A DNA stretch of 58,756 bases from Paenibacillus pabuli NBRC 13638 (lineage in GTDB: Bacteria; Bacillota; Bacilli; Paenibacillales; Paenibacillaceae): NCBI RefSeq assembly GCF_001514495.1, contig NZ_BCNM01000034.1, forward strand, positions 1-58,756, in the 5' to 3' direction. Shown here piece by piece: positions 34,240-43,476 of the stretch. The position numbers were made by a program, and so were the translations under genes. Within the stretch, counting starts at the first letter, position 1. Every line of letters begins with the position of its first letter. The notes under the pieces were generated by a model, which was given only the letters and a program-made list of their open reading frames with translations, searched no databases and was not told the origin of the DNA.

Positions 34240-36894
34240 CTATTTGGCTTCGTACCAGTTTTCCCCGTAGCTGACTTCCGCTTTCAGCGGTACAGACAGC
34301 TTTAATGCTTTTTCCATCACTGAAGGTACGAGCTCTTTCATGAGCTCCAGTTCATCGGCAGGAACTTCGAAAACAAGCTCATCGTGTACCTGAAGCAGCA
34401 TACGACTCTTCAGCTTGCGTTCACGCAGCGCTTCGTCCATCTGAACCATGGCCAGCTTGATAATATCTGCCGCCGTTCCCTGAATCGGTGTATTCATTGC
34501 TGTACGCTCCGCAAAAGAACGAAGGTTGAAGTTGCTCGCATTAATCTCCGGCAGATAGCGGCGACGTTCCAGCATCGTTTTGACATAACCATCCTGACGC
34601 GCTTCCTTCACAATATCGTCCATATATCGGCGAACGCCCTGGAATACTTCGAAGTATTGATCGATAAACTGCGCAGCCTCTTTACGGGTAATATGCAAGT
34701 TCTGGGACAAACCGTAATCGCTTATTCCATAAACGATACCGAAGTTAACCGCCTTGGCTGAACGGCGCATATCTCCATCCACTTCCTCAGGCTTCACTCC
34801 AAACACATCCGAAGCGGTCTTCGTATGGATATCCATATCGTTGACAAAAGCTTCCTTAAGTCGTTCGTCGTCCGAAATATGTGCGAGAACACGCAGTTCA
34901 ATCTGTGAATAGTCTGCTGCGAGAATGGACCACCCAGGTTCGGAAGGAACGAACACCTTCCGGATTTTGCGGCCTTCCTCCATCCGAATCGGAATGTTCT
35001 GCAAGTTCGGGAATTGACTGCTCAGACGTCCTGTTGCCGCAATCGTCTGACGATAAAACGTGTGAACCTTGCCATCTTTATCCGAGATCTCCTTAAGCAG
35101 CCCTTCTACATAGGTGGACTGCAACTTGGCAAGCTGACGATATTGCAGGATCAGCTTCACCACATCATTATAAGGGGCCAGTTTCTCCAATACTTCGGCA
35201 TCTGTCGAGTAGCCTGTCTTGGTTTTCTTCACCACAGGCAGACCCAGTTTATCGAATAAAATCTCACCCAGTTGTTTCGGTGAATTCAGATTGAATTCCG
35301 TACCGGAAAGCTTGTAGATTTCCGCCATCAATCTGCTGATATTTTCTTCGAACTCACTACCCAAAGCTTTCAAATCTGCCGTATTCGCTTTTATCCCCTG
35401 TTTCTCCATATCAGCAAGAATACGTGACAACGGCATCTCCAGTTCATGGAAAAGAGAATTCATCTCATTGCTCTCCAGCGCCTGCTCCTGAAGTGGAATA
35501 ATGGCTGCTACGGCTGCCGCTTTGCGGCACAGGAAATCTCCCAGTATATCTTTGTCAGGTACCTTGTATTTTGCCCCTTTGCCGAGAACGGTATCATCCT
35601 CCACCAGGGAAGGCAGACCATATTTCGTGGTTAAGCCACTGATGGTCTGATTGGCTTCGGTTGGATCGAGCAAATACGCAGCCAGCTGTGCATCGAAGGA
35701 TGCTCCTGCGAACTCGATACCATGCGCATGCAGCGCCAGATCGACACGATGCAGATCATATCCGCGCTTGGGCCGTTCCGGATTGCCGAGCCATTCCCGT
35801 ACCGGAGCAGCTGCACTGGACTGAAGCAATTCGGGTGACAGGAAGGTGTAGTTTCCAGCTGAACCCACTGCAAGTCCAATCAGTTTCGCCTGATGCGGGT
35901 TATCGCCATGTGTCTCCACATGCAGCACATCAATGGATTCAAGTGAGCCAAACAGCTCTCCAATCGTTTCCTCTGTGGCGATGGAGGACTCTACCTCGGC
36001 AGCGGGAACAGCTTCCTGCTCAGAGACGATGCTTCCACGGAATGAAAGACGTTCGAGCAGAGACTTGAATTCGAGCTTGGCCAAAGCCGGACCTGCTAAT
36101 TCCTCTTTCAACCCGGCAAACTGCATATCTTCCCAAGTTTTGTCCAACGGAACTTCTCGGTGGATCGTGGCAAGCTGCTTGCTCATCCGTGCATCTTCGG
36201 CATGTGCCTCGATCTTTTCTTTCATTTTACCTTTCAGCTCGCTAGTGCCATTCAGAACGTCCTCTACCGATCCGAACTGATGAAGCAGCTTCAGCGCCGT
36301 TTTCTCGCCAACACCGGGAATGCCCGGAATATTATCGGACGTATCGCCCATCAGACCTTTGAGGTCAATGATTTGTAGCGGAGTCAAGCCATAGCGCTCC
36401 TTGATCTGAGCAGGATCATACAGTTCAATCTCGGTGACCCCTTTGCGCGTCAGGCCGATATGAACATGATCCGAGGCGAGCTGCAACATATCTTTGTCGC
36501 CCGATACAACCAGTACCTGTCTTCCCGCTTCATCGGCACGTTTGGTTAACGTTCCAATAATATCGTCCGCTTCGAATCCAGCAAGCTCAAACTGGGCAAT
36601 ACCGAAACCCTGAAGCAGTTCTTTCAGCAGCGGAAATTGCTCAGACAGCTCCGGCGGGGTTTTCTCCCGACCACCCTTATACTCCTGATAACCTTCGTGA
36701 CGGAACGTGACTTTCCCCGCGTCGAATGCCACCATCACATGTGTCGGTTTGTGTTCTTCCAGCAATCGCAGCAGCATCGTCGTAAAACCGTATACCGCAT
36801 TGGTATGCAGACCTTTCGAATTGGTCAGGGGCGGCATTGCAAAAAACGCCCTGTAAATAATGCTATTTCCATCTATGAGAATAAACTTGTCCAT
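34240..36894 (-). CDS. polA: DNA polymerase I
   Basis: An 884-residue polymerase. Residues 1-290 form the 5'-3' nuclease, about 300-470 a 3'-5' exonuclease-like domain, and the rest a family A polymerase with DYSQIELRVLAHIS (motif A), the RRSAKAVNFGIVYG O-helix and QVHDELVFEV (motif C). The exonuclease-like part reads LHVETHGD where active enzymes have FDTETD, so a metal-binding Asp is missing; proofreading is probably absent, as in the B. subtilis enzyme. It fills gaps and removes RNA primers. ATG 36894 has GCGAGGTG upstream. Confidence 0.97.
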   Translation of the reverse strand: MDKFILIDGNSIIYRAFFAMPPLTNSKGLHTNAVYGFTTMLLRLLEEHKPTHVMVAFDAGKVTFRHEGYQEYKGGREKTPPELSEQFPLLKELLQGFGIAQFELAGFEADDIIGTLTKRADEAGRQVLVVSGDKDMLQLASDHVHIGLTRKGVTEIELYDPAQIKERYGLTPLQIIDLKGLMGDTSDNIPGIPGVGEKTALKLLHQFGSVEDVLNGTSELKGKMKEKIEAHAEDARMSKQLATIHREVPLDKTWEDMQFAGLKEELAGPALAKLEFKSLLERLSFRGSIVSEQEAVPAAEVESSIATEETIGELFGSLESIDVLHVETHGDNPHQAKLIGLAVGSAGNYTFLSPELLQSSAAAPVREWLGNPERPKRGYDLHRVDLALHAHGIEFAGASFDAQLAAYLLDPTEANQTISGLTTKYGLPSLVEDDTVLGKGAKYKVPDKDILGDFLCRKAAAVAAIIPLQEQALESNEMNSLFHELEMPLSRILADMEKQGIKANTADLKALGSEFEENISRLMAEIYKLSGTEFNLNSPKQLGEILFDKLGLPVVKKTKTGYSTDAEVLEKLAPYNDVVKLILQYRQLAKLQSTYVEGLLKEISDKDGKVHTFYRQTIAATGRLSSQFPNLQNIPIRMEEGRKIRKVFVPSEPGWSILAADYSQIELRVLAHISDDERLKEAFVNDMDIHTKTASDVFGVKPEEVDGDMRRSAKAVNFGIVYGISDYGLSQNLHITRKEAAQFIDQYFEVFQGVRRYMDDIVKEARQDGYVKTMLERRRYLPEINASNFNLRSFAERTAMNTPIQGTAADIIKLAMVQMDEALRERKLKSRMLLQVHDELVFEVPADELELMKELVPSVMEKALKLSVPLKAEVSYGENWYEAK

Positions 36895-37009
36895 TCCAGC
36901 ACCTCGCGTATCGTATGGTCAAACCTTCAATTACATCTACTCTAATGATACCATATACACCAGTTACAACAAAAAGATTAGACATCTTTTCATATCATTT
37001 CTTACCAGC

Positions 37010-37065
37010 AAAAAAAGGAACCTCCTCCGCGATAGCCTGTGCACAGGCTGCCGGAAGAAAGCTCC
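37010..37065 (-). terminator. Terminator of the pstB-phoU unit
   Basis: An imperfect stem (37017-37029 with 37051-37065) encloses a perfect inner palindrome AGCCTGTGCACAGGCT. On the minus strand it is followed by a run of seven T (37010-37016). It lies 45 bases past the phoU stop and insulates polA. Confidence 0.75.
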
Positions 37066-37110
37066 TTGATTTCGAACAAACGATTCTTTAATTATACTGT
37101 ACTTCCTTAA

Positions 37111-37770
37111 CTACTGATTGAGATCCGGGCGTTTGCCTGTGACCAGATACACTGTACTTTCACCAATGTTCGTGGCATGATCACCAATCCGTTCGATATA
37201 ACGTCCAACCATCATTAGAAGCATGGCCTGGGACGCTTTATTTGGATGGTCTGTCATGAATGAGTAGAGGTCGCTTATCATATGACTGTACAATTGGTCA
37301 ACCTGGTCATCCGTCTGAGCCATTTTGTAGGCGAGATCCGTATTTTCCTTCAGGAAGGATTCAATCGATTCATCAATCATCGCCTTGACGATTTCCGCCA
37401 TTCTTGGAATGTCCACCAGAGGTTTAATAAGCTCCTGTCCCTCCATACGAAGTGTCACCTTCGCTACATCCAGTGCGAGGTCGCCCATCCGTTCCAGATC
37501 ACTTGAGATTTTGAACGCAACGATAATACGTCGCAGATCCTTCGCTACCGGCTGCTGTGTAATGATGAGCTTGGAACCCAGTTCCATAATCTTGTCTTCC
37601 AGGGCATTCAGATTCGCATCATTCTTGATGATGACCTGAGCTTTCTCTGCATCCATCGTCCGTAAACTTTCAATGGCGCCATCCAGCGCCGTTCCTACAT
37701 GCTCACCCATTTGCCGAAGCAGTGTGCGCAGTTCCTCTAGCTCTTGATCAAATTCTTTTCTGCGAATCAT
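37111..37770 (-). CDS. phoU: Phosphate transport regulator PhoU
   Basis: About 219 residues, made of two three-helix PhoU repeats with the ERMGDLALDVAKV and ERIGDHATNI metal-binding E/DxxxD-type motifs. PhoU links the Pst transporter to the PhoR kinase and keeps it off when phosphate is plentiful. AAGGAGG sits 11 bases before the ATG at 37770 and only 2 before the ATG at 37779; longer starts overlap it. The gene follows pstB in the same direction and shares its Pho-box promoter. Confidence 0.95.
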   Translation of the reverse strand: MIRRKEFDQELEELRTLLRQMGEHVGTALDGAIESLRTMDAEKAQVIIKNDANLNALEDKIMELGSKLIITQQPVAKDLRRIIVAFKISSDLERMGDLALDVAKVTLRMEGQELIKPLVDIPRMAEIVKAMIDESIESFLKENTDLAYKMAQTDDQVDQLYSHMISDLYSFMTDHPNKASQAMLLMMVGRYIERIGDHATNIGESTVYLVTGKRPDLNQ

Positions 37771-37833
37771 TGGTTTCATGTCCTCCTTATCCATCATCTC
37801 CGGACACACCGGGATCGTTCGAAATTGGCTTGA

Positions 37834-38589
37834 TTATCCGAACCGTCCGGATATATAATCCTCGGTCCGTGAATCCTGCGGCGTGGAGAACAAGGTTTCT
37901 GTATCCGCTGCCTCGACCACTTCCCCATTCAGGAAAAACACAGTACGACCCGATACCCTTGCTGCCTGGTGCATGTTATGTGTTACCATCACAATCGTGT
38001 ACTTATGATGCAGCTCCTTGACCAGCTCCTCAATTTTGAGCGTCGAGATCGGATCAAGTGCAGACGTTGCTTCATCCATCAGCAGAACGTCTGGTTGCAC
38101 GGCCAAGGCTCGTGCAATACAAAGACGCTGCTGTTGTCCGCCAGAGAGACTGAGCGCCGACTTTTTGAGTACATCTTTCACTTCATCCCACAGGGCAGCA
38201 TGCACAAGACTTTGCTCAACCAGTTGATCCAGTTCTGCCTTTTGGGTCACCCCATGGAGTCGTGGTCCATAGGCGACATTATCGTAGATGGATTTTGGAA
38301 AAGGGTTAGGCTGTTGGAACACCATACCGACCCGCTTGCGCAGCGTCTCGACTTCAATCTCATTGCTATAAATGTCGGAGCCGTCCAACATAACTTGTCC
38401 TTCCACACGCACACCTGGAATCATGTCATTCATCCGGTTCAATGTACGAAGCAAGGTAGATTTACCGCAACCTGATGGTCCGATAAACGCAGTAACCGTT
38501 CTCTCGGGCAGGTCCATCGATATATTTTTAAGTGCGTGATGCGTATCATAGTATAAATTTAGTCCATCGATATGAATGAGGTCCTTCAT
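37834..38589 (-). CDS. pstB: Phosphate ABC transporter ATP-binding protein
   Basis: A 251-residue ATPase with Walker A GPSGCGKST (37-45), signature LSGGQQQR, Walker B VLLMDEATSALDP and an H-loop THNMHQA. NRMNDMIPG after Walker A is characteristic of PstB. It powers high-affinity phosphate import. The binding protein and permeases (pstS, pstC, pstA) are not in front of it; the upstream neighbour is a chemoreceptor-like gene. A PhoP box and -35/-10 lie about 107 bases upstream. Confidence 0.96.
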   Translation of the reverse strand: MKDLIHIDGLNLYYDTHHALKNISMDLPERTVTAFIGPSGCGKSTLLRTLNRMNDMIPGVRVEGQVMLDGSDIYSNEIEVETLRKRVGMVFQQPNPFPKSIYDNVAYGPRLHGVTQKAELDQLVEQSLVHAALWDEVKDVLKKSALSLSGGQQQRLCIARALAVQPDVLLMDEATSALDPISTLKIEELVKELHHKYTIVMVTHNMHQAARVSGRTVFFLNGEVVEAADTETLFSTPQDSRTEDYISGRFG

Positions 38590-38695
38590 GGATGTTCACT
38601 TCTCCTTCGCTGCAGGGACAACCAGACTCCCTTTACGTTAACCGATGCCAATGATCGAACTTGGCTCTTGGCCATCTATAACATCCTACCTTCTC

Positions 38696-38736
38696 ATTGT
38701 AAAAACAGTATCACTTTCATGTTAACGGAATGTAAA
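38696..38736 (-). promoter_or_regulatory. PhoP box and promoter of pstB-phoU
   Basis: On the minus strand TTTACA (38731-38736), five bases, TTAACA (38720-38725): the PhoP direct-repeat pattern. TTAACA also serves as a -35 to TACAAT (38696-38701) at an 18-base distance. Confidence 0.7.
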
Positions 38737-38821
38737 AAGACATCTTTCACAGCTATCCCTGATTGATTCAATCACGGATGATGAATGATGTCTGAACCCG
38801 TTCCCGCAGGATATGCAATGG

Positions 38822-40000
38822 TTACGAATCAGTTACCATATCCTGAAGCTTCCTGTTAATGTGTTCCGCCATTTCCCCGGCTTTCTTGCCTTCAGTGACA
38901 ATCCCCTCTGCAATGCGGGACATGCCAGCCACTGAAGTGCTCAGTTGTTTAAAGGCCGTCCCTCCTGCGGTTACATGAACCGAACTGTCGGCAATTTCAG
39001 CTGAGCTTGCTCTAACCAGTTCCACAGTCTGTTGGGTCAATTTACCTATATTTTCCAGCAAGGTGGACATATTGCCCGCAATCTCTCGGGTTTGTTTGGC
39101 CAGAGCACGTATCTCCCCTGCGACGACCTGGAATCCAAGTCCATACTCACCCGCATGAGCGGCCTCAATCGAAGCATTCATCGCAAGCAATCCACTCTGA
39201 TCAGCGAGAGAGCGAATGGAACGCGCCATCCCGGCTCCTGTTTCAATCGAAGTCAACATCTCACCTGCATGTTGGCGTTGTCCTTCCATATGCTCATGTA
39301 CGCGGTTATACGAAGCCTCAACCTGCAACAGACTCTTCTCCCCTTGCTCTGACCATTTCATAATCTGTTGGGCTTCTTCTCCTGCATTCCTTGCAGCCTG
39401 TACGAGATGGGAGATCGAATTATTAATTCCGGAAATCTCCTGCCGACTGTTTGTAATGGTATGTGTACGCTCTTCACCAGCCTTGTGCTGAAGTGTTCGA
39501 GACAAGGACATCACATCCCGCATCGTCAGCACGCCCAAAACCTTATGCTCTTCCGTCAGGATTAAACAATCATAGAACTGCTTCTCGCTTCGAGACAGAG
39601 CAATATCAATAATACCTAAAGCATCCATGCCAATATCTACAATAACCGGGGATGAATCGGAAATACGCGAAATAGGTTTGTGATAAAACAAATCGGCTGC
39701 AAAGCGCCCATTCAAAATCTTGTATAATGTTTCCCGCATTAATAGACCAAGCGGGTGCATCTGGTCGTCACATAGTACAATACATGGATACGCCTGATCC
39801 TTATTGAGCATGCCGGCCGCTTCCCCACAGGTGGTGTGAATCCCAACCATGGGTACTTTACGACAATAGTCCTTTAAGTGAACTTGACTTTTTATATCAA
39901 CTGCTGTCTTTTCCTCTTGACCCAATCTGCTTGCTATTACTTCTTGCGTATATATCGTTTCTTCTCGTTGATCAGGCTTTTCTTCGAGCAACATGGGCAT
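38822..40000 (-). CDS. Soluble chemoreceptor-like protein with paired CBS domains
   Basis: A protein of about 392 residues with no membrane segment. After a 40-residue polar N-terminus come two CBS-type domains (about 45-100 and 105-165, second ending in KVLGVLTMRD), which usually bind adenine nucleotides. A methyl-accepting signalling hairpin follows (about 175-392) whose tip reads LADQSGLLAMNASIEAAHAGE, with recognisable but altered residues compared with standard receptors. It would signal to CheA/CheW from the cytoplasm. The start at 40000 has AAAGGAG 11 bases upstream. A PhoP box precedes it, so it is probably induced by phosphate starvation. The closest comparison is soluble receptors such as YfmS, which lack CBS domains. 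Confidence 0.85.
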   Translation of the reverse strand: MPMLLEEKPDQREETIYTQEVIASRLGQEEKTAVDIKSQVHLKDYCRKVPMVGIHTTCGEAAGMLNKDQAYPCIVLCDDQMHPLGLLMRETLYKILNGRFAADLFYHKPISRISDSSPVIVDIGMDALGIIDIALSRSEKQFYDCLILTEEHKVLGVLTMRDVMSLSRTLQHKAGEERTHTITNSRQEISGINNSISHLVQAARNAGEEAQQIMKWSEQGEKSLLQVEASYNRVHEHMEGQRQHAGEMLTSIETGAGMARSIRSLADQSGLLAMNASIEAAHAGEYGLGFQVVAGEIRALAKQTREIAGNMSTLLENIGKLTQQTVELVRASSAEIADSSVHVTAGGTAFKQLSTSVAGMSRIAEGIVTEGKKAGEMAEHINRKLQDMVTDS

Positions 40001-40115
40001 AAATGCGCAATCTCCTTTACGTATGAGCTCCGTCCTGAGATGGGATATGTAGGTCCAAAGTATCACTCAGACAGCTTCATCCTACTCCTTATACGTAAAG
40101 GAAAATAATTCTTTA

Positions 40116-40132
40116 TGTTAACAGAATGTAAA
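40116..40132 (-). promoter_or_regulatory. PhoP box of the CBS-chemoreceptor gene
   Basis: Minus strand TTTACA (40127-40132), five bases, TTAACA (40116-40121), the same design as at pstB. TACGTA lies 18 bases further as a possible -10. It is 116 bases before the ATG. Confidence 0.65.
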
Positions 40133-40137
40133 ATAAA

Positions 40138-40173
40138 ACTCCCCGATCATTGTTAGGTTGAATGATGGGGAGT
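40138..40173 (-). terminator. Terminator overlapping the 3' end of phoP
   Basis: ACTCCCC-ATCATT pairs with AATGATGGGGAGT with one bulged base; on the minus strand TTTTATTTT follows. The ascending arm encodes the last residues of PhoP (TPHHS). Confidence 0.7.
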
Positions 40174-40881
40174 TTTTCTTTTCACAACCAATTTATAACC
40201 TACACCGCGAATGGAATCGATATGAACCGATTCAGGGTCCAGCTCCAGCTTCTTCCGCAATGAACTGACGTGAACGTCCACCGTTCGTTGGCCACCGATA
40301 TAATCGAAGCCCCAGACCGCATTCATCAGATCATCCCGTGTTAGTACAACACCGGGTTTCTTGGCAAGATAGAGCAGAACTTCAAACTCTTTGGGACGCA
40401 AACTTATGGATTGTCCACCTAGTGTAACTTCATATTTCAATGGATAAATCTCCAGTTCCCCCAGTATAATCCGGGAACCGTCTTTATCCTCGGGTTGTGG
40501 CAGATCCTCACCATTCGAATAACGTCTTAACACGGCATCCACTCTGGCGAGCAATTCGGATACACCAAACGGTTTGGTGATATAATCATCAGCACCTGAT
40601 TTCAGACCTTGCACAACCTCGGCTTCACCATTTTTGGCAGTCAAAATAATAACTGGTGTGCTGACACCCTGAATTCGTAACTTGTTCAGAATGTCCAGAC
40701 CATTCATTCCAGGAAGCATCAGATCCAGCAAAATCAGATCAAATTCCTGGGACAAGGCCCTGTCATATCCTGCAGATCCATGATCTTCGGCAATAACGTC
40801 ATATCCTTCTTGTGTCAGGTTGTACGTAAGCAATCTTGATAATGTTGGTTCATCTTCAATAACGAGCAAACGCTGCGCCAT
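40153..40881 (-). CDS. phoP: PhoP-like response regulator (OmpR family)
   Basis: A 242-residue regulator with a receiver domain (phospho-acceptor Asp near 53 in LLDLMLPGMNG, acidic pair EDE, Lys in TKPFG) and an OmpR-type winged helix (about 135-235, RPKEFEVLLYLAKKPG, GGQRTVDVHVSSLRKKL). PhoP controls phosphate-starvation genes. Assignment to PhoP rests on the location near mdh, pstB and phoU and on the PhoP boxes around it. ATG 40881 has GAAGGGG upstream; the longer reading from 40935 has no such site. The partner kinase gene lies upstream instead of downstream, the reverse of B. subtilis. Confidence 0.88.
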   Translation of the reverse strand: MAQRLLVIEDEPTLSRLLTYNLTQEGYDVIAEDHGSAGYDRALSQEFDLILLDLMLPGMNGLDILNKLRIQGVSTPVIILTAKNGEAEVVQGLKSGADDYITKPFGVSELLARVDAVLRRYSNGEDLPQPEDKDGSRIILGELEIYPLKYEVTLGGQSISLRPKEFEVLLYLAKKPGVVLTRDDLMNAVWGFDYIGGQRTVDVHVSSLRKKLELDPESVHIDSIRGVGYKLVVKRKTPHHST

Positions 40882-40930
40882 GATACCCCTTCTCTCCTCA
40901 TAGGTTGTCTGTTGCCACAACACTTTGTTT

Positions 40931-40962
40931 ATCATAGCACCTAATTGTTAACGCTGTGTAAA
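40931..40962 (-). promoter_or_regulatory. PhoP box and -10 of phoP
   Basis: Minus strand TTTACA (40957-40962), five bases, TTAACA (40946-40951), then a -10-like TATGAT at 40931-40936. It lies between phoR and phoP and gives phoP its own autoregulated promoter. Confidence 0.65.
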
Positions 40963-40998
40963 ACAGTACATTCCTTTTACATTTCTGCTTCCATCGCA

Positions 40999-42828
40999 CT
41001 AGATTTCTTCATCCTGAATGAATGGAAGGATAACACGAAACGTTGTCCCCATGCCAAGTTCGCTCTCTACAGAGAGCTTGCCATGATGCAATTCAACCAG
41101 ATGTTTCACAATTGAAAGTCCAAGTCCAGTTCCACCCGAATTACGGGATCTGCCTTTGTCCACCCGATAGAAACGCTCAAATATCCGCGGCAAGTCTTTC
41201 TTTGGAATACCTATTCCTGTGTCTGAAACTGCAAATACAACTTGTTCTTCGTCCTCGTTATGTTCAACCATCACTTGTAATTTTACCCGCCCGCCCTCAG
41301 GGGTATAGTTAATGCCGTTGGATAAGAGATTAATAAAAATCTGCTTCATCTTATCCTCATCAGCTTCAATATATAATTCTTCGGGAACATTCATCTCCAG
41401 ACGAATATCTTTCTTCTCCGCCACCTTGGACAGAGTACCCAGAACCATCTCGAAGAACGAATGCACATGCACAGGTGAACACTGAAGCGGAGCACGTTTG
41501 GATTCGATTTTGGATAACTCCAGAATATCACCAATTAATCGATTCAGTCTGTCACCCTCATCGTATATAATCTGCAGAAATGAACGCTCTGTCTCTTTAT
41601 CCTGAACCCCGCCACTGAGAAGGGTTTCAGCAAACCCTTTGACTGCAGCCACAGGAGTCTTCAGTTCATGAGATACATTGGCTACGAACTCACTGCGCAT
41701 CGTCTCCAGCCTGCGGATCGCTGTCACGTCCTGCAAAAGGAAGAGCATCCCCCGATACGCACCATCATCTTCCGACATGGGTACCCCGTCAATACGAATC
41801 AATTTTTCCACCGGATTGAATACACTTACTTCTTCGTGCATGGGCTCTCGCATGGCAACACTTTCTTCAATGGTACGGGTCAGCTCATAATGCCGCTTCA
41901 ATTCAATATACGGCTTGCCAGTCACCCGGTCTGCCTGAATGCCAAGCATACGCTCTGCTTCCCGATTGACCAGCGCAATGGATTGACCTGCATCAATCAT
42001 GACAATTCCGCCTGTCATGTTGGCCAGGACGCTTTGCAGCAGGGCTTCATTATCCCTGATCGTTTTCAGCTGCATCTGAAGGCTGTCTGCCATCCCGTTA
42101 ATGGCAAGTCCCAGTTGGCCAATCTCGTCATTTCGGGTTACATCCACTCTCGCATCATAATCCAGCTTGGTGATCCGATGGGCCACCTTCGTAATATGTT
42201 CAATGGGTGACGTTAATCCTCGTGCAACCCTATAACTGACCAGAGCTACAATCAGGAACAGAAGTCCCAAGGTGAAAAACATCAAAATCCAGCCCTGTTG
42301 AAGACCTTGATCTACAGCCTCAAGGCTCATGGACAGCCTAATGTATCCGTCAAATTTTCCACTGGGCAACTCGATCATGTCGCTTTGATCCGAATTCACA
42401 GGAAGCGCCACATACAGCATGTCCTGCCCCAATGTTTCACTATAACGAATGGAATGACCATAATTTTGCTCACTGGCTTCTTTAATCTCCTGACGGTTCA
42501 AGTGATTATCCATCGTATTGGGATCGCTCTCCGAGTCTCCAATGACCATTCCATCTTTGTTAATAAAAGTTACCCGTGAATCCGTCAGTCGATCCAGCTC
42601 AACTGCTCGGTCTGAGTAATATTTCTGTGTGGCTGCATTCGTTGGATCGCTTGCATCATGAAACGGAAACGTCGCTTTCAGCAAATTGATCTCACGCACC
42701 ATCGTCTGTTCCAGTGCATTAATGTGGGTCGTCTTAAACACTCTGCCCATCGTATAACCCGCTATAATGACGGAGATACCGATCAGCACCATCATAATGA
42801 TGGCAAGGCGAATTCGAAACGGTCTCAT
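40999..42828 (-). CDS. phoR: PhoR-like sensor histidine kinase
   Basis: A 609-residue kinase: membrane segment 7-28, extracytoplasmic sensor domain (about 30-178), second membrane segment 179-200, HAMP (about 201-255), PAS (about 260-370), HisKA with phospho-His near 387 in SHELKTPVAAVKGFAETLLSGG, and an ATPase domain with NLLSNGINYTPEGG, DTGIGIPKKDLPRIFERFYR and GGTGLGLSIVKH. This is the domain order of PhoR. It would phosphorylate PhoP under phosphate limitation. The start has AAAGGAAG. A gap of 117 bases with a PhoP box separates it from phoP. WalK has a similar layout, but the mdh/pst context favours PhoR. Confidence 0.88.
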   Translation of the reverse strand: MRPFRIRLAIIMMVLIGISVIIAGYTMGRVFKTTHINALEQTMVREINLLKATFPFHDASDPTNAATQKYYSDRAVELDRLTDSRVTFINKDGMVIGDSESDPNTMDNHLNRQEIKEASEQNYGHSIRYSETLGQDMLYVALPVNSDQSDMIELPSGKFDGYIRLSMSLEAVDQGLQQGWILMFFTLGLLFLIVALVSYRVARGLTSPIEHITKVAHRITKLDYDARVDVTRNDEIGQLGLAINGMADSLQMQLKTIRDNEALLQSVLANMTGGIVMIDAGQSIALVNREAERMLGIQADRVTGKPYIELKRHYELTRTIEESVAMREPMHEEVSVFNPVEKLIRIDGVPMSEDDGAYRGMLFLLQDVTAIRRLETMRSEFVANVSHELKTPVAAVKGFAETLLSGGVQDKETERSFLQIIYDEGDRLNRLIGDILELSKIESKRAPLQCSPVHVHSFFEMVLGTLSKVAEKKDIRLEMNVPEELYIEADEDKMKQIFINLLSNGINYTPEGGRVKLQVMVEHNEDEEQVVFAVSDTGIGIPKKDLPRIFERFYRVDKGRSRNSGGTGLGLSIVKHLVELHHGKLSVESELGMGTTFRVILPFIQDEEI

Positions 42829-42856
42829 GTATATCTTCCTTTGTTATATATAATAT

Positions 42857-43204
42857 TTATGTATCCAGTTCTGTTCGATCACCGCGGGTACCTGGCTGGG
42901 AAATCACCAGAAACTCAACCTCTGCTCTGCCACGATTCTGCATCTGATGCGGCATTCCCGGTGCAATTTCTATTCCTTCATGAGACTCCAGAATATGCTC
43001 TTCTCCGTCAAGTTCCATACAAGCTTCTCCACGGAGGATGAAAAAAAACTGACGGCTTATGGAATGATAATGCCGAGATTCAGTCGTTCCTGCAGGCATT
43101 TTTTCATGAATAACGCTTAAGGTTTCGTTTTGAACGAGATGCCAACCATCACAATTTCCGCCCCATATGTAATGTGCTGCATTCTCCTTGCTAATCTTTT
43201 TCAC
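42857..43204 (-). CDS. Small cupin-domain protein
   Basis: About 115 residues forming a single cupin barrel. Motif 1 carries ESRHYHSISRQFFFILRGE with two metal-type His and a Glu replaced by Gln, and motif 2 APGMPHQMQNRG. I chose GTG at 43204 because GGGAGG sits seven bases before it; the longer reading has no site. It lies 28 bases before phoR and may share its transcript. Substrate unknown: cupins of this size can be isomerases, dioxygenases or sugar binders. Confidence 0.8.
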   Translation of the reverse strand: MKKISKENAAHYIWGGNCDGWHLVQNETLSVIHEKMPAGTTESRHYHSISRQFFFILRGEACMELDGEEHILESHEGIEIAPGMPHQMQNRGRAEVEFLVISQPGTRGDRTELDT

Positions 43205-43400
43205 GTGGAATCCTCCCGATAGATATATAGATACATATCTTGTTCCATATATCATATCACAGATCCTATAGGGAACTCGCCGTTTCTCGTCGGCACACCA
43301 TAATCATTTCATCATCAGGTTAGACAGTTACTTTCATAAAATATCATGTAAATATGAATTTGGATCCCGACTTATGTAAACGGACCATTGAATCACACAA

Positions 43401-43441
43401 AAAGACGCTTCGTCCAGTCCTGCTGGAAACGAAACGTCTTT
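43401..43441 (-). terminator. Terminator of the short-chain dehydrogenase gene
   Basis: AAAGACGCTTCGT (43401-43413) pairs with ACGAAACGTCTTT (43429-43441) with one G-T pair. On the minus strand the descending arm ends in a T-run. Confidence 0.75.
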
Positions 43442-43476
43442 GTTTACTCTTCATAACCTTTTTATTTTCGTCAATT

